Shown piece after piece: positions 43,348-50,537 of a stretch of 64,000 bases of DNA. The stretch's first letter is position 1, and each line of letters opens with the position of its first letter. The DNA comes from JARRKC01 sp963723965 (GTDB lineage: Bacteria; Acidobacteriota; UBA6911; RPQK01; JAPXNP01), in assembly GCA_963723965.1 (NCBI GenBank), contig CAVRSV010000006.1, forward strand, positions 259,770 to 323,769, in the 5' to 3' direction. Both the position numbers and the translations under genes were made by a program. The notes below the pieces were generated by a model. The model saw only the letters and a list, made by a program, of their open reading frames with translations, did no database searches and had not been told where the DNA came from.

Positions 43348-43683
43348 CTACCGATCGCCCCTCGCGGCCAGCAGGAAGAAGCGGAAATAGCGTTCCCAGG
43401 ATTCCGCGCTCGACCGGTAGGTGTTGTCGAAGACGAAGAAATCGGCAAGGGCCTCACGCACCCGCAGCAATTCGCGCAGGCGCCCTCGATTGCCGGGATC
43501 CGCGATCGTCAGGTCGAGCAGGTCGAGAGCCCGCTCGAAGGCTCGCATGCCAAGGTCCGGTTTGCCCTTTGCCCGCCAATTGATCGCCCGTCCGACTTCG
43601 CTTCCCACGTTTGCCATCTGTTCGACGAAGGACAGTCCCTGCCAACGGCCGGCAGCAAGCTGACGATGTTGAGGAGCGGTCAC
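43348..43683 (-). CDS. Conserved small hypothetical protein
   Basis: 111 residues with a helical pattern (LSFVEQMANVGSEVGRAINW, RAFERALDLLDLTI, NRGRLRELLRVREALADFF). I recall similar proteins of unknown function scattered in many bacteria; some resemble HEPN-like partners, but that is not established here. It is co-oriented with and overlaps by 4 bp the next gene (43680-44027), suggesting translational coupling. Confidence 0.7.
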   Translation of the reverse strand: MTAPQHRQLAAGRWQGLSFVEQMANVGSEVGRAINWRAKGKPDLGMRAFERALDLLDLTIADPGNRGRLRELLRVREALADFFVFDNTYRSSAESWERYFRFFLLAARGDR

Positions 43684-44027
43684 GGGAACACCAGCCGATC
43701 GACGATCGCCAGGATTCGTTCCCGGATCGAGGCATCTTCCACTCCCCGGCTGCGGTTGTCCTGGGACGGGCGAAGATTGATCATGGAGTCAAACTCGACG
43801 AACTGATCCTCGGAAAGATCCGGGTAGAGATTGATCCCCCAGAGATCCGCCTGGTTCGAGCCTCGCTCGAGTAACAGGGCCTCCTGGTCGGCGTGCAGTT
43901 CCGCGTCGACCACCATGATCTCCTGACGGATGTCCACGACCGCTTTGACCAGGTCTCCGAACATGGATTCGGCCATCCCCTTCAGCTCGCCTTTCGTGAT
44001 CCCGTGATCCGAGTCCACCAAACGCAT
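43680..44027 (-). CDS. DUF5674-like protein
   Basis: The chosen start ATG 44027 (MRLVDSDHGITKGELKGMAE) gives 116 residues; the longer frame back to 44255 has no family sequence. EIMVVDAELHADQEALLLER, then GSNQADLWGINLYPD and INLRPSQDNRSRGVEDASIR, match DUF5674. Function is unknown. The stop overlaps the start of the previous gene by 4 bp, so the two form a small two-gene operon that could be a toxin-antitoxin-like pair. Confidence 0.75.
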   Translation of the reverse strand: MRLVDSDHGITKGELKGMAESMFGDLVKAVVDIRQEIMVVDAELHADQEALLLERGSNQADLWGINLYPDLSEDQFVEFDSMINLRPSQDNRSRGVEDASIRERILAIVDRLVFP

Positions 44028-44190
44028 GATCGGGATTGTAACGTACGGATCAGTACACTCGTACACTTCGTCCGTCTGCAGCCCGTTCGGACTGGCGTGT
44101 GGGTTCCGGAACGTGACCGGAACCGAGGTCAGTTCGCGTCCACGAGGGATGCTGCCTCCAGGGCATCGGGACATCAGCGGAGGAAGATCG

Positions 44191-44322
44191 ATGGCCCGGG
44201 TCACTTCCAAATACCAGGTTGCCGTGCCCCAGAGGATCGCAGTCGAGTGCCACATTCATCCGGGAGATGATATCGACTGGGTGGCGCCACTGGGGCGGGA
44301 TTCCGGGAGGAGAGCGAGGTGA
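44191..44322 (+). CDS. Short AbrB/MazE-like protein (43 residues, truncated)
   Basis: ATG 44191, with AGGAAG upstream, encodes MARVTSKYQVAVPQRIAVEC followed by HIHPGDDIDWVAP and a short Arg-rich tail. This is the swapped-hairpin AbrB DNA-binding pattern of antitoxins. The family normally continues with a C-terminal toxin-binding part, so the reading frame is either truncated or a stand-alone remnant. No toxin follows on the same strand. Confidence 0.5.
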   Translation: MARVTSKYQVAVPQRIAVECHIHPGDDIDWVAPLGRDSGRRAR

Positions 44323-44347
44323 AGCGGCAGGCTGAGCCGTTCTCCCG

Positions 44348-44689
44348 TCAGGCCTGGCGGCGAAGGCCGACGGCCACCAGGAGCCAGACGACCGAGACCA
44401 GGGCGAAAGCGATGACGAGAGGCGCCGGTGACTCCCTGAGGGCGCCCAGCAGAAGCCGGGATGCGTCGCCCGCGGGTCCATCCGCGGCCTGATCGAGAAG
44501 GCGAATGTAGACCGACAGTCCGTTCGCAATCCCGAGCAGGAAGGCGGCAAACGCCGAAAAGATCGTGGCGGCGCTGAGAGGCCGGAGAATGGCCAACCTC
44601 CTCTCGCTCGGTCGATAGGCGAAGAGGACGGCCGTGACGAGGGTGACAACCCCAATGATCAGAGCGAAGAAGAAAAATGGTCCGGGCAT
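44348..44689 (-). CDS. Small membrane protein of unknown function
   Basis: The start is ATG 44689, with GGAGGTCAAC before it, giving 113 residues with three hydrophobic segments (FFFFALIIGVVTLVTAVLFA, FSAFAAFLLGIANGLSVY, VIAFALVSVVWLLVAVGL). No family recognised. It is divergent from the ECF sigma factor and could belong to its regulon, but no site is visible. Confidence 0.75.
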   Translation of the reverse strand: MPGPFFFFALIIGVVTLVTAVLFAYRPSERRLAILRPLSAATIFSAFAAFLLGIANGLSVYIRLLDQAADGPAGDASRLLLGALRESPAPLVIAFALVSVVWLLVAVGLRRQA

Positions 44690-44787
44690 GTTGACCTCCA
44701 TTAAAATGTCGTTCATCGAGGTAAACGCGGGCCGATCTCCATCGTGACAACTTGTCACGCGGGCATGTGTCCTGCGTTGTAAAGGTT

Positions 44788-45373
44788 GTGGATCGAGAAA
44801 CCGAGCTTCAGCTGATCGCCGGTCTCAAGACCTGTGACCCGGCTGCATTCGAGGCGGTATACGAGGAGTTCCGCCCGCGCCTCTTCAGTTTTCTGGTCCG
44901 TTTGAGCCGGAGGCGCGATGTCGCGGAGGATCTCCTGGAAGAAACCTGGCTGCGCCTCGCCCGTTACAGCCGGGACCTGGCCGACGACAGCTGCCTGTCG
45001 GCCTGGCTCTTCACCGTCGCCCGCCATCTCTACGCAAGTTGGTGCCGACGGCTGGCCGTGGACGACGAGCGGCTCAGCGACCTGACGCCCACGTTGGCCG
45101 CTGGCCGCACCCGGCGAGACCCCCTTCGAGGCCGCCGCCCGAAGCGAAAGCGAGCGACGGCTCGAGATCGCTCTGGCTCGTCTTCCCCTGCGCTACAGAG
45201 AAACGCTGCTGCTGGTGGCCGTCGAGGGAATGACGCCCGCGGAGGCGGCCGCCTCCCTGGGGCTCTCATCGGAGACGCTGCGGAAACGCCTGCAGCGGGC
45301 GCGGGAGAAGCTGGCCTTCGAGATGGAAACCCTGGCCTCCGAGGCGAGGGAGAAAGTCAAACGAGCTGGATGA
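44788..45373 (+). pseudogene. ECF sigma factor with a +1 frameshift
   Basis: GTG 44788 is a likely start. Region 2 is intact: FEAVYEEFRPRLFSFLVRL, then RDVAEDLLEETWLRLARY and WLFTVARHLY. Near 45105 the frame shifts by one extra base. Region 4 continues in the next frame as RLPLRYRETLLLVAVEG, MTPAEAAASLGLSSETLRKR and LQRAREKLAFEME, ending TGA 45371-45373. The halves are a normal sigma factor otherwise. The insertion could be an assembly indel, a recent mutation or a programmed frameshift. The next small gene overlaps its stop. Confidence 0.75.
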
Positions 45374-45624
45374 TGGAACACCGAGATCTGCGAATAGTCA
45401 TCAATGCGCCTTCCCTGGATCTGACGGTGCACGATCTGGGCCGGAACCGACGGGAAGAGATCCGGGCGCGCTGCCTGGACGAACTCCGGGCGCAAAAGGA
45501 GGCCCGGGGACTCGGCTCGGCCCTTCGGCCCATCTGGAACGCAGGATTGATGCCCACAGCACTGGGGCTGGGAGCCCTCTACCTGGCCGGTGTCTTCTGG
45601 AATGCGCTGGCCTTGTTTCGCTGA
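45370..45624 (+). CDS. Small membrane protein linked to the ECF sigma factor
   Basis: 84 residues; ATG 45370 overlaps the sigma factor stop (ATGATG/TGA), a coupled arrangement. The N-terminal half is hydrophilic (IVINAPSLDLTVHDLGRN), and a single helix (ALGLGALYLAGVFWNALALF) ends the protein. Position suggests an anti-sigma-like membrane partner, but I see no zinc-binding or typical anti-sigma motif. Confidence 0.6.
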   Translation: MMEHRDLRIVINAPSLDLTVHDLGRNRREEIRARCLDELRAQKEARGLGSALRPIWNAGLMPTALGLGALYLAGVFWNALALFR

Positions 45625-45641
45625 ACCGGCTTCCTGTCGCC

Positions 45642-46124
45642 TCACAATCGATAGTCGTCGAGGCTGCCGAGATCGAGGGATTCCGGCAGGACTCCGATCG
45701 TGAAGATCATGAAGGTCAGTGCCTTCGTACCCGGCTCCACGTGACCCCCGACGACGCTGTTCTCGTCGGCAAGCGTCATGTGAGCGTGGATCCTCCCCCC
45801 CAGGATGTATCCCTGGACGGAGGTCAGGTCCATGGGTACTGAGGCTTGCGGATCTTCCTCAGCGGGTGGAAGATTCTTGTCGCTCACGACGTGATAGTGA
45901 TAGTCCGTCACGGATCCGATGCCCGAGAGGATCACCCCGTTGCGGATGTGACGTTCTTCGATCGCCACCTTCAAGCCCTCCAGCAGATCCGTGCCCGCTC
46001 GAAGCCGGACGAGCTCGATCCGCTCGAAGTCCGACGACAGAGTCCGGACTGGCGGGGCTGATTCCTGCGCGTAGACGATGAGCCCCAAGAGTGACCCGAG
46101 AAACACGGGCAGCAGTTTCGGCAT
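45642..46124 (-). CDS. Secreted PPC/DUF296-domain protein
   Basis: ATG 46124, with GGGGAGAAG upstream, encodes 160 residues starting with a signal-like helix (LLPVFLGSLLGLIVYAQ). The body (VRLRAGTDLLEGLKVAIEER, GVILSGIGSVTDYHYHVV, GYILGGRIHAHMTLADEN, VVGGHVEPG) is the PPC (DUF296) fold with its conserved His residues. The longer frame to 46385 is fused in frame to an unrelated SDR fragment, so I exclude it. Function unknown. Confidence 0.85.
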   Translation of the reverse strand: MPKLLPVFLGSLLGLIVYAQESAPPVRTLSSDFERIELVRLRAGTDLLEGLKVAIEERHIRNGVILSGIGSVTDYHYHVVSDKNLPPAEEDPQASVPMDLTSVQGYILGGRIHAHMTLADENSVVGGHVEPGTKALTFMIFTIGVLPESLDLGSLDDYRL

Positions 46125-46263
46125 GATGTCTTCTCCCCTCGAGGAAGTTCGACCCATCTGGGAAACAGGCCAATCAAGAGCTTCACTATAGGCGATTTCG
46201 GAGAGGGCTGTCTGGTCAGCAGTCGGCTGGCCAAGAAGCCCCCGGCGGGTCGTTCTGCCTTTG

Positions 46264-46385
46264 TGGAGGTCTCGGACACGGACGCGGACACCTTCGTCGC
46301 CGAACAACCGTACTGAAGCTTCGCCGATGCCGCTGGCTCCTCCGGTGATTACTGCGACCTTGCCTATAAGTCTTCCCACTGTCAA
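46264..46385 (-). pseudogene. Short-chain dehydrogenase/reductase N-terminal fragment
   Basis: The first 40 codons of an SDR can be read: GRLIGKVAVITGGASGIGEA followed by SVRLFGDEGVRV, with the cofactor-binding GxxxGxG. The frame then loses similarity (RTTRRGLLGQPTADQ) and runs into the DUF296 gene upstream region. Only the Rossmann start remains, so this is a remnant. Confidence 0.7.
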
Positions 46386-46588
46386 CCTCCTTCAAGGTGC
46401 TCGATGGGGCTTGGTGAACCCATCCGTTGCTCTTCCCTCAGTCCAGAAGCGTCAACTTACCGGAAGGGTGGGCCGTGTCCACCCGCCGGTCGGTGGGCCG
46501 GGTCCTCGGTGTGTGGCCTGCGCCTCCCCCCACTCCGAGCCGCCCCCCTTTACAGGGATGCATCCCACGCCTAGACTGCCTGTGCCGA

Positions 46589-47404
46589 ATGATCGACACA
46601 CGCTATTTGGTTTCCGCAATCCTCGGCGCCCTCCACCGACGTAAGTTTGAGGCGGTGAGGACGTTCTCTCTGTTTCTGGGATACAGTAGGAGCGGCCACA
46701 GCCTGATCGGTTCTCTTCTTGATGCCCACAAGAATATCGTCGTGTCCCACGAGCTCAATGTGCTTGATCTGGTTCTGAAGGGTTATTCACTGGATCAGAT
46801 CAACTATCTGATTCTCAGAAACTCACGGGTTCATGCCGCCAAGGGGCGACGTTGGAGTGGTTATAGCTATGTAGTCAAGGGTCAGTGGCAGGGTTCTTTC
46901 GAGGAGGTTCATGTTCTTGGCGACAAGAAGGGGGGAGCGTCCTCCACCCTCCTCCACCAGCATCCCGACCTTCTCTCCAGGCTCGCTCAACTGTCCCCGG
47001 TGCCGGTGAACCTGATCCACGTAATTCGGAATCCCTTCGATATCATCGCCACCCGGTATCGACGGTTTCAGGATCGCAAAAGGCAGCATGGAGCGACGAT
47101 CTGCGAGATAACCGAGAACCTCTATACTCAGGTGCAGGTCATGGGTCGGATCAAGACACAGGCCGCATTTCCCTGCCACGACGTGTACTACGAGGATTTG
47201 TTCAAGGATCCCGCCGCAGTGATCGAAGGCTTGTTGGACCATCTTGGCGTTGAAGTCTATGCCGGGTATGTGGAAGCCTGCACTGATATCCTCTATGAGA
47301 CCCCGCACCGGAGCAGACTGGAAATCCCCTGGACGGATCAGGAACTCGACCGTGTGAACTGGATTATTTCAGCGATCCCTTTTTTGAGTCATTACACCTT
47401 CTAG
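46589..47404 (+). CDS. Sulfotransferase family protein
   Basis: 271 residues from ATG 46589 (MIDTRYLVSAILGALHRRKF); the frame extends upstream without similarity. The PAPS 5'-phosphosulfate-binding loop is FLGYSRSGHSLIGSLLDAHK, and the 3'-phosphate site is LIHVIRNPFDIIATRYRRF. A late motif CHDVYYEDLFKDP is also typical. It transfers sulfate from PAPS to a carbohydrate or lipid. Presence alongside three sulfatases suggests the organism handles sulfated glycans in both directions. This gene seems slightly lower in GC than its neighbours by eye, possibly a sign of transfer. Confidence 0.88.
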   Translation: MIDTRYLVSAILGALHRRKFEAVRTFSLFLGYSRSGHSLIGSLLDAHKNIVVSHELNVLDLVLKGYSLDQINYLILRNSRVHAAKGRRWSGYSYVVKGQWQGSFEEVHVLGDKKGGASSTLLHQHPDLLSRLAQLSPVPVNLIHVIRNPFDIIATRYRRFQDRKRQHGATICEITENLYTQVQVMGRIKTQAAFPCHDVYYEDLFKDPAAVIEGLLDHLGVEVYAGYVEACTDILYETPHRSRLEIPWTDQELDRVNWIISAIPFLSHYTF

Positions 47405-47782
47405 CGCGAGAAGGATGCTGTCTACCGGGAGAAGGTCGAAGTACCGTCCTGGAATACGCCGATCACGATGATCGGAGAGGGCAGGGACAACTGGGACAGC
47501 CAACCCTCGGAACCCAGGCTGTGCGACATCTCGACAGGAAGCCCGAAGATCGGTCGCCGGCGCGGGACGCCAGCTCGACGATGTGGGAGCAGCGAAGAGA
47601 ACAGTCGAGCCCTTCCCCTGCCAGGCAGCGGTTCCCCGCTGAGCCCCCCTCTCGCAGCGGAGCAGATCCTGTCGACCTTGGCTCACCTGTAAAAAAGTCT
47701 TGTGCGCGAGTTACAATAATGGTTTAATTACACAACTCTTATTTACTTTCCAGTCATTGCTTCATAGTTGAGAGGGGGAGAA
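47405..47782. other. Intergenic region (378 bp) with AT-rich 3' end
   Basis: No supported gene. The final 70 bp (about 47700-47770) are markedly AT-rich, with TTACAATAATGG and TAATTACACAAC, and a strong ribosome site GAGAGGGGGAG precedes the next gene. This is the probable promoter region of the secreted protein that follows; no -35 box is convincing. Confidence 0.5.
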
Positions 47783-48577
47783 ATGAACCGACTACGGTCC
47801 GTGTTCGTGCTGCTGGTAGTTTGTCTGGCCATGCCGATCCTGGCGACCGCTCAGGATCAGCAGACCGTCTATACCTACGTCGCTGAGTGGCAGGTCGACA
47901 GGGCACACTGGTCCGATTTCGCTCAAATGGTCGAAAAGCGGGATAAGCCGGTGCTCGACCGATTGATGGACGATGGAACGATCATCGAGTACGGATTCGA
48001 TGAGACGGTGGTCCACAGCGAGGACGGCTACACTCACAGCATGTGGTGGGTGTCCCCGAAAGTGGGAAACCTCGAGAAGGTCCTGACTGCCTTCGAAGAG
48101 TCCGCAAATACATCGGACATGAGCTATGCCGACGAGATGAAAGCCATCGCAGCCTCGGTGAAACGCCACCAGGACGCGATTCTGTCTTCGATCGACTACA
48201 ACACCAAGGCGGGCTCCCACCCGGGATCCTACTTCCTGTTGACGGCACTGACGGTCAAGGAGGGACAGAATGCTCGATTCAATGAGGTCTACAAGAGCTT
48301 CTTCGTTCCACTCTACCGGGAGTTGATGGACCAGGGCCAGGTCCTCGGATATGGAATGGATCAGGAGTGGATTCACCAGGCACCGGTGAACACTCGCTAT
48401 GTCTGGGTCGTCGTCTCCGGTCCCGACGCAATCACGGCGATGGAGGATGCCTTCAATGCCAAGATGGAGGGGATGGACTCAACCTCCCGAGCCGGCATCC
48501 GGGCCATTTTTGACCAAATCACCGAGCCGAACCACCGCGATTCCATGACGCGGCTGATTTACTCGCAAATGAAGTGA
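47783..48577 (+). CDS. Secreted conserved hypothetical protein
   Basis: 264 residues from ATG 47783. A signal peptide (SVFVLLVVCLAMPILATAQ) precedes two similar halves, each containing a Trp- or Tyr-rich alpha/beta stretch (YTYVAEWQVDRAHWSDFA, GYTHSMWWVSPKVGNLEKVL; ALTVKEGQNARFNEVYKSFF, NTRYVWVVVSGPDAI). This looks like a duplicated dimeric alpha/beta barrel-like (ABM) fold. Function unknown. Confidence 0.8.
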   Translation: MNRLRSVFVLLVVCLAMPILATAQDQQTVYTYVAEWQVDRAHWSDFAQMVEKRDKPVLDRLMDDGTIIEYGFDETVVHSEDGYTHSMWWVSPKVGNLEKVLTAFEESANTSDMSYADEMKAIAASVKRHQDAILSSIDYNTKAGSHPGSYFLLTALTVKEGQNARFNEVYKSFFVPLYRELMDQGQVLGYGMDQEWIHQAPVNTRYVWVVVSGPDAITAMEDAFNAKMEGMDSTSRAGIRAIFDQITEPNHRDSMTRLIYSQMK

Positions 48578-48639
48578 ATTCGGCGGGCGCAGACGGTCTC
48601 CGCCCATTTACCCGGGACTGATCTGCGTCCGCTTCCTCA

Positions 48640-50340
48640 TCAATACCGCCAGCTCGTCGTGTCGGCTCCTTCCGGGGCCGTTTTCAGGATGTGATCGATC
48701 ATCTCGGGAAACATCCGGACGTACAGATCCAGACTTCCTTCCGCGGCGGAACCTTCCGCATTTCCGGTCCAGCAATGGGGCATCCGCTCGCGAAAAGCGA
48801 TGGTCCCTTCAAAAGCCGGATCCTTGGCGCTCTTGAGGAAGTCCTCCAGCAGATGCGCCGCATTGTTGAGGTAGAACGTGTCCATGTCCCCCATATAGAT
48901 GTGCATCTTCCCCGCAAGCTTCGGTCCGAGGGTGCCCCAGTCTTCGCGCAGAATCCTGCCGATATCGTACTTCTTCCAGTGCTCGGCGGTGTCCGGATCG
49001 ATGTCCCCCGTTGCGGGATCCCAGAGCGGACGCGGATAGCCCTCGTCATCGGTGGGCCCGAAGACGGCCTGAAAGATGCCCATCTGCTCTCCCGTGCGAC
49101 CGTGCGAGCCGAGGACCCGCTCGAGCCGGTTGTAGCTCTCGTAGGTGGTCAGAACGACCCCGGTCGTCGTCCGGGCCAGCGGCAGATCGATCTTCTTCCA
49201 GGGAGAGGGCAGATAATAGGCGTTCTTCGACTCATACACATTGAAGGTCTGAAACCATCGGAAGTCGACCGGGTCGGGACAATAGGCCCAGCACCCATTG
49301 TAGTCGTCCGGATAGAAGACCTGGACAGCCAGAGAGATCCAGCCGCCGGTCGAGCCGCCGTGCATGACCCGGGCCCAGGGTTCCCCGATGCAGTGGTACT
49401 TCTTCTCGATGAATGGAATCAGATCGTAGGTAATGGCATCGCCGTAGGGCCCGTTGTTGGCCGAGTTCACGGCGTAGGAATCATCGTAGTAAGGAGTCGG
49501 ATGCTGGATCCAGATGACGACCGCCCGCGGATAGTTCGCCGAGGTCCACTGGCGGTACCATTCATACCCTGCTTCGGCATAGCGTCGCGCGTTTCCGGTC
49601 ATGTCGTCCGACGGAGGGCGCTCGCGGAAGTTGAAGGGGCCCGAGGGAAAGTGCCCATGGTGGATCACGAGCGGATAACGGGCTTCGGGGTGTTCACTCC
49701 AGCCGTCGGGCAACAGGACGATCACGCCCATCTCCATCCTGCGCCCCCAGAACCGTGACAGGCGGGGGCTCTCGAAGCGATCGTACTTGACGTATTCGGT
49801 TTCCTCGACAGGAGGGCGATCGGGCATGATCTGGTCCATCAGGATTTCGATCCTCTGGCCGCTCTCACCCGAGATCTCGATATCCACCGGCACAGAGTAG
49901 AGGTTTCCGGGGGACCGATTCCATTGCTGGCCCTCCCAGTGGTCCATGGGCAGCTTCAGGACATGGCCGTCGGCGCGATGGAAGGTCTCGTAGATATGCA
50001 GTACAGCCTGCGCCCGATATTTCCCTGGAGGAATGTCGGCAACACTGTCGATGGGATAACCTAAAACGTCGGCGTCGATGGCCACCTTCTGCCCAGGTTT
50101 CAAAGCCTCCACGTCGACCCCGAAGATCAACTGCGAACCGGGAAAAGGACTGATCTGAAAGCGGGGCTCGCCCCTCAGGACGTTTGAGATGGCCAACAGG
50201 ACGCGCCCGTCCAGAGGTTTCGCCGAAACGTCGCCCGAAAATGCGATCTCGATCCTCGGACCCGGCGATTCAGCCTGAAGAGCCGGACCGCAGGAGAGAA
50301 TCAACAGGATGCCAAGGACTCTGAGACTCCAATTTGTCAT
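48640..50340 (-). CDS. Secreted esterase-like alpha/beta hydrolase
   Basis: 566 residues; ATG 50340 has AAAGGATC upstream and begins a signal peptide (LRVLGILLILSCGPALQAE). An N-terminal beta domain of about 170 residues (ISGESGQRIEILMDQIMPDR) precedes an esterase-fold (PF00756-like) domain with YPLVIHHGHFPSG and the nucleophile in VMHGGSTGGWISLAVQ. Possible Asp and His are in MGDMDTFY and RMPHCW. It probably removes acetyl or feruloyl groups from polysaccharides outside the cell, consistent with the other secreted enzymes here. Confidence 0.85.
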   Translation of the reverse strand: MTNWSLRVLGILLILSCGPALQAESPGPRIEIAFSGDVSAKPLDGRVLLAISNVLRGEPRFQISPFPGSQLIFGVDVEALKPGQKVAIDADVLGYPIDSVADIPPGKYRAQAVLHIYETFHRADGHVLKLPMDHWEGQQWNRSPGNLYSVPVDIEISGESGQRIEILMDQIMPDRPPVEETEYVKYDRFESPRLSRFWGRRMEMGVIVLLPDGWSEHPEARYPLVIHHGHFPSGPFNFRERPPSDDMTGNARRYAEAGYEWYRQWTSANYPRAVVIWIQHPTPYYDDSYAVNSANNGPYGDAITYDLIPFIEKKYHCIGEPWARVMHGGSTGGWISLAVQVFYPDDYNGCWAYCPDPVDFRWFQTFNVYESKNAYYLPSPWKKIDLPLARTTTGVVLTTYESYNRLERVLGSHGRTGEQMGIFQAVFGPTDDEGYPRPLWDPATGDIDPDTAEHWKKYDIGRILREDWGTLGPKLAGKMHIYMGDMDTFYLNNAAHLLEDFLKSAKDPAFEGTIAFRERMPHCWTGNAEGSAAEGSLDLYVRMFPEMIDHILKTAPEGADTTSWRY

Positions 50341-50537
50341 GGACCGATCCTTTCGGTTGAGATTTTCAGGTCTTTCGTCGCCAGATGCCAGGGGGAACGG
50401 TGAGATGGAGCTGGAGAATCCCCCAAAAGGGCCGATTTGATCAGCCGGTCAGGGTTCCCCCAAAGACCATGCTGGGCATGGCTCCAGCCTCTGGACTCCG
50501 GACCCGGACTTCTCCGATCCTGCCGATATTGTCCGGC

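Noticed and set aside
44028..44255. Upstream extension of the DUF5674 gene
   Set aside because: It runs through sequence without family similarity and overlaps the opposite-strand AbrB-like fragment; ATG 44027 gives the family length.
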